A stretch of DNA of 64,000 nucleotides, from contig NZ_LK391969.1 of NCBI RefSeq assembly GCF_000939975.1, positions 2,568,241-2,632,240 of the forward strand, read 5' to 3'. Under the pieces are notes generated by a model that was not told the origin of the DNA, searched no databases, and saw nothing but the letters and a program-made list of their open reading frames with translations. This document shows, piece after piece, positions 8,240 through 17,126 of this stretch (its first letter is position 1; each line of letters opens with the position of its first letter). Source of the DNA: Pseudomonas saudimassiliensis (GTDB lineage Bacteria; Pseudomonadota; Gammaproteobacteria; Pseudomonadales; Pseudomonadaceae). The translations under genes and the position numbers were made by a program.

Positions 8240-9544
8240 TTGCGAAAGGACTCGGCAACCGCTTCAACCCGCTTTCTTTACCCCTTCTTCACGCTTCTGC
8301 TGGCCGCCATGATGTGGCTATTCCTGATGTTCTCCCCACTGGGCATCAGCGAGCGTTTGGACAAGTACACCCAGGACCTTTTCAACACCCACCTCGGTAG
8401 CTGGATCTACCCCGCTGATCGTCAGCAGGACACCGCCGTGTTGCTGCTCACCGATGAGGTGGTCGATGCCGCCTTGCAAGGCCAATGGCCGGCTCCTTAC
8501 TCCTTTCATGCATCCATTCTGAGTGACCTGCTCCATCATCAGCCCCGGGCGGTATTCATTGATTTCTTCTGGATGAATAAACACAAGCCGGGTGGGGATT
8601 ATCTTGCGAGTGTGCTGACCAGCTACCAGCAAGCGGCGGTGCCGGTATATCTCTCCGTGCCAAGGCTGGGTTGGCTCGAGAGCATGTGGCCCGAACTGGT
8701 CGGGCTGGTGATTCCGGTTACACCGCAGGTGATGATGGATGCGGCGGACTTCATCGCTCGGTCGTACCCGCAGCAGGTCAACGGCCTGCGCTCTGCCGCC
8801 TTTGCCATCGCTGAAGACGAATTGGGTATCCATGCCGAGCACCGGGGGGTGCTGGATATCTTCTGGGGTACAGCTGATAACCCGCTTAACCAGGCCTGGA
8901 TGCAGGCGGAGAATGAAGGCCGGGGCAGCGTGCTGGGCACCTTACTGCAGGGTTTTGACGGGGTAACCACACCCATTCCCTACAGCACCACCGTACTGGT
9001 GCGCGACCTGATCAACCCGGTTGCCGAGACAGAAGACGAAGCGTTACGTGAGCTGGACGAACACCTGAAGGGCCGCGTCATCATCTACGGCGCCAGCCTC
9101 TCCGGCATTCAGGATATGGTCTTCACGCCCACCCGCGCGATTCTTCCGGGCGCCTATTACCACGCCATGGCGCTGGACAATTTGCTGACCTGGGGGAGTC
9201 AATACAAAGCAAGGCAACCGAGCCGCACACTCCCCATCCTCGGATCGCACACCGTAGCCATCCTGCATTTTTTAGTGCTCCTGCTGATCGCAGCGCTGGT
9301 TTGCTACTGGAAATTATTCGCTGATGCCAACCAGAAAACCGGCAGACGTATAAAGATCTCGGCCCTCGCGCTGGTAATTGCCGCCTGCGGGTTTCAGTTC
9401 CTGATATTGGATCTGTCGGTGGTGGTGTGGGCCGGCTTTCTGGAAATTCTGGGTATCGGTGTGGTTATTGAGCGGCTCAACCTGATTGAGCGCTGGTACA
9501 CGCCCGTACGTCATGGTTTTCGCAGATTATATACATGGATATAA
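8240..9544 (+). CDS. CHASE2-domain membrane protein without output domain
   Basis: About 434 residues. One N-terminal transmembrane segment (near residues 13-33) leads into an extracytoplasmic CHASE2 domain. This carries the DKYTQDLF opening, an AVFIDFFW core and a GRVIIYGASLSGIQDMVFTP close. Two or three C-terminal transmembrane helices follow, ending shortly after. CHASE2 normally precedes a kinase, cyclase or GGDEF domain; none is present here, so it may signal through partners. I favour the TTG at 8240 because AAGGA lies nine bases upstream; a GTG at 8207 has no ribosome site. The next two genes follow with almost no gap, one of them an M48 protease, so this is one operon. Confidence 0.75.
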   Translation: MRKDSATASTRFLYPFFTLLLAAMMWLFLMFSPLGISERLDKYTQDLFNTHLGSWIYPADRQQDTAVLLLTDEVVDAALQGQWPAPYSFHASILSDLLHHQPRAVFIDFFWMNKHKPGGDYLASVLTSYQQAAVPVYLSVPRLGWLESMWPELVGLVIPVTPQVMMDAADFIARSYPQQVNGLRSAAFAIAEDELGIHAEHRGVLDIFWGTADNPLNQAWMQAENEGRGSVLGTLLQGFDGVTTPIPYSTTVLVRDLINPVAETEDEALRELDEHLKGRVIIYGASLSGIQDMVFTPTRAILPGAYYHAMALDNLLTWGSQYKARQPSRTLPILGSHTVAILHFLVLLLIAALVCYWKLFADANQKTGRRIKISALALVIAACGFQFLILDLSVVVWAGFLEILGIGVVIERLNLIERWYTPVRHGFRRLYTWI

Positions 9545-9555
9545 AGGAGAACAGG

Positions 9556-9909
9556 ATGCGCAAGATAATCCTCACAGCCTCGCTGCTGGGCATACTGAGC
9601 ACCCAGCAGGTAATAGCTGAACAGGCCGCCATCATCGAGTTTCGTCAGAAGCAGGTGGATCTGTTTGATGCGCAGGGCCAACAGCCGCTGGAGCGCAGGG
9701 AGGCGGCGACGCTGCCGTTACCTATGCCCATCACCGGCGCCCCGGCCAACGGCTTCTATCAGGTGGAAATCGAACAGCGGGCGTATTCGATCAGAAAGCG
9801 TGCCGTCCGCACCAACCGTGACTACACCGCCATCACGGGCACCTGCAGCAACATCGTCGCCGTGGCGCCCGGGGCGGTAACGCGCGGGCTGGGCAAGGGT
9901 GAATGCTGA
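9556..9909 (+). CDS. Small exported protein of the CHASE2 operon
   Basis: Predicted secreted protein of 117 residues. A signal peptide ends near VIAE (about residue 22). The mature part has no domain I recognise; it contains a basic stretch YSIRKRAVRTNRDY and two cysteines (GTCSN and the C-terminal GEC) that could pair. The ATG at 9556 follows AAGGAGA. It begins 11 bases after the CHASE2 stop, and its stop overlaps the ATG of the M48 gene (TGATG), so the three products are probably made together. It may be a periplasmic partner or substrate of the protease. Confidence 0.65.
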   Translation: MRKIILTASLLGILSTQQVIAEQAAIIEFRQKQVDLFDAQGQQPLERREAATLPLPMPITGAPANGFYQVEIEQRAYSIRKRAVRTNRDYTAITGTCSNIVAVAPGAVTRGLGKGEC

Positions 9910-11429
9910 TGAACCTGAAATTACCTGCACTCTGCACCACTGCAGCGCTGTTGATGGGCTGCGTAACCGGCGCCACCCAATCGGTGAGAAACCTCATCCC
10001 CGGCCAGCTTTCGGCGGATCAGCCGATCCTTGCGCAGGTCGATAAAACCTATGCCCCCGGCATGCTCGCGGTAGGGCAGGAGCAGGATCGTTACCGCAAT
10101 CAGAGTCTCGGGCTTGGCCTGGTGAGCCACCCGGAAGCTGAACGCTACATCAACCAGCAGCTGGAGCGCCTCAAGCAGGCGTCCGGGATCGCCGATCTGC
10201 CGGGGCAGGCTTATCTGTTTGCCGATACCTCCTTTGGCGCCAGAGCCAGCCCGGACGGCAACATCTACATTCCCTACGTCATGCTGCAGGATATGGGCAG
10301 CACCGACGAGCTGGCCGCGCTGCTGGCCCATGAGCTGGCGCATACCATCCGTAATCACAACAGCTCGGATCTGTTCGTACAGGCGCAGAAGAAAGCCGTT
10401 GTGGCCGCCTCCTTCTTGGCGAGTATCAAGCAGGGCGACAGCGCAACCGTGCGCGGCTCGGATCAGAAGCTGATCGAAAACACCTTCACCGCGCTCATGG
10501 TATCCGATGGCTTCCTCAGCCCAGGGTGGACGCGGCGGCAGGAGCTGGAAGCCGACAAGCTCGGCATGGATCTACTCATCGCTGCGGGTTACAACAGCGA
10601 CGCCATGTTCACGCTGCTGGACAAGATGGCCCTGTGGGAGGAGCGCAACAGAACCGCGCAGAGCCAGCGCAATGCGCTGATTGATCAGCTGTTCATGGTC
10701 AACGATCCCGAATTGGAAAAGAACGCGCTCGGCGAAATGCTCGGCGGCATTCTGGACCGGTCGGCCGTCGGCGTGGGCTCGGTGGTAAACAAGCTCAACC
10801 AGAACCATGACTCCGCCGAAAAACGCTACGACAGCCTGCTCACCTATGTGGACACCCACTACCCGGCAGCACCAACCCCAGCGCTGGAAGTCAGGAACTG
10901 GCAAGCGATCAGCAAGGCCCGCAAAGCTGAGCAGATCTGGCAAGGTCTGCTGGGTGTGGTAGAAGCACGGGATGCACTCGCCCAGCGCAAACCGGCAGAC
11001 GCTGAACGATTCATGAGAAGCGCCATCAACCCGCATACCAACAACCAGAATTTCCTGCGCCAGTCCTTCTACGAACTGCGCGCCGCACAGGGGCAGACGG
11101 GCGCTATGCAGCAGAACCTGGCACTAGGGCTGAAAGGCGCGTACCCATCATTCAGCCTGCATGTGGAAAGCGCACACCTGGCCGGCGAGAGCAACCCGGC
11201 CACCGCCAAGCGATTGCTCGCCACCTTCGACCAATACGGCCGCCCACCCACCTACTACCACGACGTCATCGCCATGGCGGAGTCGTCCGAGCTGAAAGTG
11301 GACGCCCTGGCGCTGGTCGCGGAATGTACCGCAAAGTACCTGGGCGAAGGCGTTTCCTGCGGTGATGCGGAAGCAGCGGCAAAAAGCAATCTGTCATACG
11401 GGAGCTTATTGCAGTCGCTGGCGCCCTGA
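9909..11429 (+). CDS. M48-family zinc metalloprotease lipoprotein
   Basis: Predicted lipoprotein protease of 506 residues. The signal MNLKLPALCTTAALLMGC carries a lipobox with the acylated Cys at residue 18. The zinc motif HELAH is at about residues 141-145. The third ligand lies in the QELEADKLG segment near residue 213, the usual EXXXD of M48 enzymes. The C-terminal half looks helical and repeat-like, resembling the TPR tail of BepA-type periplasmic proteases that act on outer-membrane protein assembly. Start chosen at 9909 because AAGGG lies nine bases upstream; an in-frame ATG at 9903 is too close to that site. Linkage to a CHASE2 sensor suggests envelope-stress control. Confidence 0.85.
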   Translation: MNLKLPALCTTAALLMGCVTGATQSVRNLIPGQLSADQPILAQVDKTYAPGMLAVGQEQDRYRNQSLGLGLVSHPEAERYINQQLERLKQASGIADLPGQAYLFADTSFGARASPDGNIYIPYVMLQDMGSTDELAALLAHELAHTIRNHNSSDLFVQAQKKAVVAASFLASIKQGDSATVRGSDQKLIENTFTALMVSDGFLSPGWTRRQELEADKLGMDLLIAAGYNSDAMFTLLDKMALWEERNRTAQSQRNALIDQLFMVNDPELEKNALGEMLGGILDRSAVGVGSVVNKLNQNHDSAEKRYDSLLTYVDTHYPAAPTPALEVRNWQAISKARKAEQIWQGLLGVVEARDALAQRKPADAERFMRSAINPHTNNQNFLRQSFYELRAAQGQTGAMQQNLALGLKGAYPSFSLHVESAHLAGESNPATAKRLLATFDQYGRPPTYYHDVIAMAESSELKVDALALVAECTAKYLGEGVSCGDAEAAAKSNLSYGSLLQSLAP

Positions 11430-11647
11430 GCGGGCTCAAGCGGGGCTGGGCAGCGCTGATTCAGGCAAACCCCAGCTTCGCAAGCGGGCCTGGATCTGAC
11501 CTGAGTCTGGCCTGAACGGCCGCCCCGTTTCCGCTCCTACCGCCTCTCCCGGGAACGTCGAATCCACAGGCCGCGATCGGACTCGATGAGCAAAACCGCA
11601 GAAAAATACAGCGGCTGCGGCCAGCCTCGCCTCTACCCGGAGGTTGA

Positions 11648-11953
11648 TCACACCAACGCTTCCAATCCTTTCTTATCTACCAGATTGAGTAGCTTCAATG
11701 ATGGGCCGTTTGGCTTCTTACCGCCAACTTCCCACTTCTGCACCGTCGAGGGGCTGATGTTGAGGTAGGCGGCGAACACAGCTTGGCTGGCTCGCGTTTT
11801 TCTCCGGATAGCTTTGATTTGTTCCGGGGTGTAGATCTCCACAGGTGGCAGGCAAAGTACGTCGAACTCGCGCAAAGTGACGTCGTTCATCACACCAGCT
11901 TCATGTAATTCCCTGACGCTTTCGTGGATAGTGTCCAGGATCGTTTTATTCAT
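11648..11953 (-). CDS. HigA/NadS-type antitoxin, XRE-family helix-turn-helix
   Basis: DNA-binding antitoxin of 101 residues. The C-terminal half holds a Cro/C1-type HTH (SQAVFAAYLNISPSTVQKWE, then GGKKPNG), the classic pattern of antitoxins paired with RelE/HigB-like toxins. The N-terminal part carries LPPVEIYTPEQIKAIR, also seen in NadS proteins. The ATG at 11953 has GAGG nine bases upstream and overlaps the toxin gene by eight bases. The toxin comes first, as in higBA, and the antitoxin should repress the shared promoter upstream. Confidence 0.82.
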   Translation of the reverse strand: MNKTILDTIHESVRELHEAGVMNDVTLREFDVLCLPPVEIYTPEQIKAIRRKTRASQAVFAAYLNISPSTVQKWEVGGKKPNGPSLKLLNLVDKKGLEALV

Positions 11954-12320
11954 CGCTAACAACCTCGATCAGTACGCCGCTTTTGGCGGCCCTTATCAAC
12001 TCGGCTCTGCTGTAGTTCAGCAGGACATCTGCATACAGCTTCAAAGCCTTCAGTTCCTTATCGCTGATATTCGTCCTGACATTCTTGGCGAAGCCGTAAA
12101 CGAAGAAGGCCCTGCTACCTGCGCGATACGCCAGCAGAGTTCGAACGCCTCCGCTCTTGCCTCGGCTGCCAACAGCCACTCGTTTCATGAATACCTGGCC
12201 GCCCAGGTCAGCGTCCACCAAGCCTCGTGTTATTTCCTCGACCGCATTCAACAAGGCCTCGTCACTTAGCCCCTCCTTGGTGGCCCATTTGCTGAATGCT
12301 CGGTTTTTGAATACCTGCAT
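11946..12320 (-). CDS. RelE/HigB-type toxin
   Basis: Type II toxin of 124 residues in the RelE/ParE superfamily group paired with NadS-like antitoxins. The core VFMKRVAVGSRGKSGGVRTLLAYRAGSRAFFVYGFAKN contains the conserved basic and aromatic residues used for mRNA cleavage in this clan. ISDKELKALK follows, as in relatives. The ATG at 12320 is preceded by AAGGATG. The AT-rich leader and codon use set the pair apart from its GC-rich neighbours, which suggests acquisition. Activity on ribosome-bound mRNA is inferred from the family. Confidence 0.8.
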   Translation of the reverse strand: MQVFKNRAFSKWATKEGLSDEALLNAVEEITRGLVDADLGGQVFMKRVAVGSRGKSGGVRTLLAYRAGSRAFFVYGFAKNVRTNISDKELKALKLYADVLLNYSRAELIRAAKSGVLIEVVSDE

Positions 12321-12696
12321 GCTACATCCTTGTCATGTGGCGTAGTGTATCACTGAGTGCTATAGGTGTAACCCCTGCGAAACTAACAGGTAAGAATGGT
12401 TCGTCAACAAGCTGTTGGTACAGCTGTGAAGCAGTGCCCACAAATCGGGCTCACCGACGGCACGCTATGTCAGGACGGTGCTCGACGCGCCGGGCGGTAA
12501 TGCTGACCTGCCCCCATACCCCGACCGTACGATCATCAACCATGGAAACCACGTGATCTGTTTTTTGCAACGAGTGCACTGCGCCGGGCACCGATGGGCA
12601 TACTCCGCAGGATCCCAATCAGGATGGGCAGGCATCAGTAGACCGTCACCAAGCGAGGCATGATATCAATCCATGCCGCGCTGTAATTACGATTCA
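12321..12696. other. 376-base gap, only a toxin-side promoter region inferred
   Basis: The first 60 bases next to 12320 should hold the promoter of the toxin-antitoxin pair; a weak TACACT-like -10 is visible on the minus strand, without a clear -35. In the rest I see only short frames with no ribosome site or recognisable product. No hairpin terminator or repeat stands out. Confidence 0.4.
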
Positions 12697-13749
12697 TCAG
12701 ACCCCAATCAGCTCGCGGGAAATCACTATCACCCCTATCAGATTACTCACCATTTGCGCGCCGATAAGGATGACCGCGCACACCACCCAGAAAGTTGATC
12801 CGGCATAGCGTTCACTGGATTGGATTATCCGCAGAAACACCATGGCCCAGAATAATATGAGCGGAACCAGGATAAAGAGAGCGGCGATCGGCGGAGCGTT
12901 CATGGCGACAAGGACCAACAGCGGCAGCGTGGCCAGATGCCCTCCAATCATGCCGATATACCAGAAGGTGGGTGCCAAGCCGAGGCGGTTGTCAATGAAG
13001 TCGCAAACCAGGTCACCGACCACGGTGCCCCTTGTCTGCCTGGGGCTCACATCAGCTGGCTTCACGTTACTGGCAAGCCACCAGGCAGCGAGCACGCTGC
13101 CACCAATATACAGCAGCCGGGCCCCAGCTACGGTTAACCCACTGGTAAAGTCAGAGATCATTTCGATGCGGAACGCGTTGACGTCAAGCCTGAGTCCATA
13201 GCTGAGGTGGAAGAATAGTGCCCCGGCCAGCCCTGTGAGTACATGCCAGAGCAGCAGATGCAGGGGTAGCTTTTTCAGTGTCAGCCTGTGCATATGTCGC
13301 AGCATAATTGCATAAACGCAGACCCCGATTGCGCCGGCAATCAAACTGCCTTTGAAGTCAAAAGGGGCGAACGTAATATCCATTTCGGGCCAATGGGGCG
13401 GGTCAATCAGGTAAACCATCAGCCTGGCTGTGATGGCGAGCAGCATAACGATCGAGAAGAATATACCGACCCCGGCGGCCGGGTGGACTCTATGCCCTTC
13501 GTATTTTCGGGAACCAAGCTCAAGCCCCGCCCACGCGAGGACCCCGCCAAACACAAGAAACGCACCGGCGTTCACCAGCCACTGCGTGCCGCTCCCGTAA
13601 TAGAAAGGGGGCTCGTAGAACCAGGATATATACAGCCCCACAATGATTGCCAACAGTGGTAGTGCACGGCTTACTACACCGGGGTAGGACGCATATTTCG
13701 GTTGATCGTCGTGAGCTGCACCTGGGCCGGCAGCGAGAGAGCTATCCAT
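12697..13749 (-). CDS. Orphan polytopic membrane protein
   Basis: Inner-membrane protein of 350 residues with about eight hydrophobic segments (for example near residues 28-45, 58-77, 93-114, 133-150, 165-185, 215-230, 265-315 and 322-345). A polar Asp/Gln-rich N-terminus precedes them. I recognise no family motif, so the function is unknown. The ATG at 13749 has AAGGA nine bases upstream. It stands alone between the toxin-antitoxin pair and a DUF2254 gene on the same strand, with 198 bases between them in which I see no terminator. Confidence 0.65.
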   Translation of the reverse strand: MDSSLAAGPGAAHDDQPKYASYPGVVSRALPLLAIIVGLYISWFYEPPFYYGSGTQWLVNAGAFLVFGGVLAWAGLELGSRKYEGHRVHPAAGVGIFFSIVMLLAITARLMVYLIDPPHWPEMDITFAPFDFKGSLIAGAIGVCVYAIMLRHMHRLTLKKLPLHLLLWHVLTGLAGALFFHLSYGLRLDVNAFRIEMISDFTSGLTVAGARLLYIGGSVLAAWWLASNVKPADVSPRQTRGTVVGDLVCDFIDNRLGLAPTFWYIGMIGGHLATLPLLVLVAMNAPPIAALFILVPLILFWAMVFLRIIQSSERYAGSTFWVVCAVILIGAQMVSNLIGVIVISRELIGV

Positions 13750-13947
13750 GCTTTAATCCTTTTGCATTCAATTCCAAGCAGATTCGTTTTTCTGCGGGAC
13801 GAGTCTGCCATGCAAAAGGTTGAGTGCAAGGCGATAGAGCGCGGAATGTGACCGGCTCCGCGTATCAGGGACCACAGAGGCTGTCATGGGGTCCAGCGGG
13901 CGGGTGTCTGAAGTCAGCTGTAAGCGCAAGCTCAACGACAGCGCTTG

Positions 13948-15276
13948 CTAACGGGTTTCGTCGATCGGCAGAAGTTGTACGCTAGGGCGCTTGCGCGGCT
14001 CCAGCTTCAGCAATCGTTCCAGTGCATCGTTGACCGCGTGGCGGTCGCGCGTGTTCTCGACCTTCGCATCGGCCTGGTCGCGAAGCGCATGGACTTCTCC
14101 ATGAATCGCCTCGACCTGCTCCGCACTCGGGCTATCGTGTAATGCGTTTTTCATGCATTGCAGCAGGGTGATCACCACCAGCGGGTCGTGACTGGCGTAT
14201 ACCCTGATGGGCGCGATCACCAGTTCCAGCATGCGGTGCATGGTGAGCTGCGGGCAGAACAGGCGCGGACTACCCCGATCGAAACAGCCAACGTCAAAGG
14301 GTGGCACTCCGCCGAGCCGTTGCAGCAATACGCTGATCAGATTGATCGCACGCATCGCGGTGCCTGGGTCGTTAATGGCCGGGCTGATGGCCTTGACTGC
14401 GATTTCCGACATCTGCCGCATGCCGTATGAAATATTGGCACTTGCGAATTCGTAGTCGTGAAAGTCGAAACAGTCGATCGCCTCCGCTTGGTCCTGCGCG
14501 CTTAAAGGCTCGCTGAAACTTATCAGCGGGTGGCCTTCTACCAGAAAGAACCCCGGCTCCACCTTGATTACCGCACGCAGGTTGCGATTGCGTAGTAGCT
14601 TGCCCAGACGCCGTTGATTCACATCCCGCAGATAGCCGGGCCGCGCTGCAGGAAGGCACCACCAGTCGCTGTCATCTGGCACGCCGCCGACGCCGGCCAG
14701 TCGGCGCTTGCGCTTATCGAGAGCGGCATTAGCTTCCCTGAATAGCTCGCTCAAGATCCAGTCAACCTGAATTGATTGCGATACCGAACGGATGAACACC
14801 ACGAACATCGCCAGGCAGACGATACCCATGAGCAGCGCCAGCAGCAGGCCAACCGATGGCAGGGTGGCGGGTTCGTCCTTGTTGATGGTGGTGATCAACA
14901 GCAGATAATAAAGAATGCTGCCCAGATAGATACCGAGGACCACGCGATTACGCATGTCGCTCAACAGCCCCGGCAGCACCCGAGGCGTCAAACGCGCAGC
15001 CGCGCCGTTGAGCACGACCATAACCATGGAAAAACTGAATACAGTCAGCGACACGATGCTGGTGATCAGCGTGCCGAGGATTTCCCGACCATTGTCCGGG
15101 TCCAGAAGGCCGGATGGCAGCTTGTCGCGCAGCGCTAACGCGGTCGGCGTCATTTCGAAGGCCAGAACCGCCGCTGCAAGCAAGGCGTAGAAGGCGGTAA
15201 TCAAGGCGGGATAAAAGGCGATGCTTTCACGCACCCGATGGAACAGGCGGAACACTAGGTTAGCTGGAGCTGACAT
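13948..15276 (-). CDS. DUF2254 membrane protein
   Basis: Predicted inner-membrane protein of 442 residues of the DUF2254 family. Four hydrophobic segments lie in the first 180 residues (about 20-42, 65-88, 107-127 and 138-160), then a long cytoplasmic part. Family features visible are the TLITSIVSLTVFSFSMVMVVL stretch and the RQMSEIAVKAISPAINDPGTA segment. Role unknown; ion channel or transport functions have been guessed for the family. I chose the ATG at 15276, where the conserved N-terminus begins; the open frame runs on to 15405 over sequence without family similarity. Confidence 0.82.
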   Translation of the reverse strand: MSAPANLVFRLFHRVRESIAFYPALITAFYALLAAAVLAFEMTPTALALRDKLPSGLLDPDNGREILGTLITSIVSLTVFSFSMVMVVLNGAAARLTPRVLPGLLSDMRNRVVLGIYLGSILYYLLLITTINKDEPATLPSVGLLLALLMGIVCLAMFVVFIRSVSQSIQVDWILSELFREANAALDKRKRRLAGVGGVPDDSDWWCLPAARPGYLRDVNQRRLGKLLRNRNLRAVIKVEPGFFLVEGHPLISFSEPLSAQDQAEAIDCFDFHDYEFASANISYGMRQMSEIAVKAISPAINDPGTAMRAINLISVLLQRLGGVPPFDVGCFDRGSPRLFCPQLTMHRMLELVIAPIRVYASHDPLVVITLLQCMKNALHDSPSAEQVEAIHGEVHALRDQADAKVENTRDRHAVNDALERLLKLEPRKRPSVQLLPIDETR

Positions 15277-15455
15277 ATGGCGAGTACCTGGAATGGCGAT
15301 ATGGCTTTGACAGCCGTCGGGTGCGAAGTGCACACAGTTGTGGCGACGCCCCTGTGGGGGCGGGCCGACATCGCCTGGGGCTGCTGTGAATGGCAGTCGC
15401 ACCATCCAGACAACTCGGTAACGATACGCCCGTGTCGATTTTGCTATTCCACTCC

Positions 15456-15482
15456 TAAAGCTTTACCCGTTTTGCCCGATAA
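15456..15482 (+). promoter_or_regulatory. Sigma-28 (FliA) promoter of fliC
   Basis: TAAAGCTT, an 11-base spacer and CCCGATAA match the flagellar sigma-28 consensus (TAAAGTTT-N11-GCCGATAA) at 14 of 16 bases. It lies about 190 bases before the flagellin start codon. The remaining bases between 15277 and 15673 show nothing else clear. Confidence 0.85.
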
Positions 15483-15673
15483 CATCTTCATCGGCGGCAG
15501 CTGCTTTCCAGGCTGTCAAGCCAACCGGGAAAGATTTTCTGAAAAAAGATTAAAGCTCCTGGCCAGTACGCCGATAAAGGGATTGAACGCGAACATTATG
15601 GGTGCCTGGGGATGACCGGCCCAGTGGTCGCAAGCTCAGGCAAACATCAATTCGGACCAAATGGAGAACGACC

Positions 15674-16582
15674 ATGGCCCTGACAGTAAACAGCAACATT
15701 GCTTCCCTGAACGCTCAGCGCAACCTGAGCGGCTCCACCAATGCTCTGACCACTGCGATGGAGCGTCTATCCTCCGGTTCGCGTATCAACAGCGCCAAGG
15801 ACGATGCGGCCGGTCTGCAGATTTCCAATCGTCTAACCAGCCAAATTAATGGCTTGAACGTTGCGACTCGGAATGCGAACGATGGTATTTCCATGGCGCA
15901 GGTTGCGGAAGGCGCCTTGCAGGAATCTACCACCATCCTGCAGCGGATGCGTGAGCTGGCACTACAAGCTGAGAACGGTGCAAACAGTGCCGCCGATAAA
16001 GAGTCACTGCAAAAGGAAGTAACCCAGCTGTCGCAAGAATTGGATCGTATCGCAAACACAACTTCCTTTGGTGAAGAAAAACTGTTGAATGGTGGCGCGT
16101 CTAATGCGGCAAGATCCTTTCAAGTTGGTGCGTACTCGAGCACCAGCGACACTATCACCCTGAACCTCACCCACGGTACAAACGAAGGATTTGGGGCAAG
16201 CGCACTAGGGTCAACTGAGACAGATGGCATCAAAATCGATGCGATTAGGCTTGCCGCAACCACGGAAGACGTAGACGGCACAGCGACCGAAGTTCCTGCG
16301 ACTACGTTAGCAAAGAATCTCGAGGCGATTGACGGAGCGTTAGCAACTATTGATGCTACGCGGGCCGATCTCGGTGCGAAGCAAAATCGTCTGTCCAGCA
16401 CTATCTCCAACCTCCAAAACATTTCCGAAAACGTATCAGCTTCGCGCAGCCGCATCATGGACACTGACTACGCCGTCGAAACTGCCAATCTGACCAAGAA
16501 CCAGATCATGCAGCAAGCCGGTACTGCCATGCTGTCCCAGGCCAACCAGCTGCCGCAGGCAGTGTTGAGCCTGCTGGGCTAA
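15674..16582 (+). CDS. fliC: Flagellin
   Basis: Flagellar filament subunit of 302 residues, exported through the flagellar type III apparatus. The D0/D1 N-terminus ([17 protein letters not shown]) and the matching C-terminus ([30 protein letters not shown]) are typical. The central variable domain (about residues 150-215) is short, giving a compact flagellin close to a-type length minus a domain. GGAGAA precedes the ATG. A sigma-28 promoter lies upstream and a terminator follows, so it forms a single-gene, late-class transcript. Codon use in the central domain drifts to lower GC, common for surface-exposed regions. Confidence 0.97.
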   Translation: MALTVNSNIASLNAQRNLSGSTNALTTAMERLSSGSRINSAKDDAAGLQISNRLTSQINGLNVATRNANDGISMAQVAEGALQESTTILQRMRELALQAENGANSAADKESLQKEVTQLSQELDRIANTTSFGEEKLLNGGASNAARSFQVGAYSSTSDTITLNLTHGTNEGFGASALGSTETDGIKIDAIRLAATTEDVDGTATEVPATTLAKNLEAIDGALATIDATRADLGAKQNRLSSTISNLQNISENVSASRSRIMDTDYAVETANLTKNQIMQQAGTAMLSQANQLPQAVLSLLG

Positions 16583-16600
16583 GCCATCTGGCAGTGATCC

Positions 16601-16636
16601 ACGGAGGGGAGAGTGATCTTCCCTCCGTTTTGTCGT
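16601..16636 (+). terminator. fliC terminator
   Basis: ACGGAGGG at 16601-16608 pairs with CCCTCCGT at 16621-16628, followed by TTTGTCGTTT. It lies right after the flagellin stop and separates fliC from flaG. Confidence 0.75.
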
Positions 16637-16652
16637 TTGCGAGGCAAGGATT

Positions 16653-17039
16653 ATGGAAACGCGTATACCTGATTTGCTCGATATACCCCGCTCACCGGAG
16701 CGCAAGGCCGGCCAGGCGCCGGACGCTCAGCATCAGGATGCAATCGACCGAATGCCCGCGGCGGCGCATGCACCCACGGACGGTTTCTTGACTCAAAGCC
16801 CAGCCGATAAGTTAAGCCGTGAGGAGCTGGAGGTAACTGTTGCGGAATTGAACGAGACATTTCGTGCAGCTGATCGAGATATCAGTTTCAGTCTGGATGA
16901 CGATAGCGGCAGAATTGTGGTGACCGTAGCAGACCGGGAGACCGGAAATGTGATTCGCCAGATTCCCTCCGAGGAAGCCTTGGCGCTATCGGAAAAGTTA
17001 TCCGAAGTGAGCGGCTTGCTATTGAAGACTGAGGTGTAA
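16653..17039 (+). CDS. flaG: FlaG family protein
   Basis: Flagellar FlaG protein of 128 residues. The C-terminal 65 residues carry the FlaG domain: a Leu/Glu helix, then ISFSLDDDSGRIVVTVADRETGNVIRQIPSEEAL. The N-terminal half is low-complexity and variable. In polar-flagellated bacteria FlaG lies between fliC and fliD, as here, and influences filament length. AAGG lies a few bases before the ATG. It is separated from fliC by the terminator, and a sigma-54-like site lies between it and fliD, so its own promoter is not obvious; read-through from fliC is possible. Confidence 0.92.
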   Translation: METRIPDLLDIPRSPERKAGQAPDAQHQDAIDRMPAAAHAPTDGFLTQSPADKLSREELEVTVAELNETFRAADRDISFSLDDDSGRIVVTVADRETGNVIRQIPSEEALALSEKLSEVSGLLLKTEV

Positions 17040-17048
17040 TCGAAGCGT

Positions 17049-17063
17049 TGGCTCAGTTTTTGC
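17049..17063 (+). promoter_or_regulatory. Sigma-54 promoter candidate for fliD
   Basis: TGGCTCAGTTTTTGC fits TGGCAC-N5-TTGC with one mismatch in the -24 box. It lies 63 bases before the fliD start, in the gap after flaG. FleQ would be the expected activator. Confidence 0.6.
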
Positions 17064-17126
17064 TTTAACCTCGTCCAGGTATGATTCAGCGGCCAGACCG
17101 TCAATAAGCGGTCACGGAGGGCAGAA

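Noticed and set aside
11436..11651. 71-codon minus-strand frame after the antitoxin gene
   Set aside because: No ribosome site, no similarity that I recognise, and overlap with the antitoxin 3' end.
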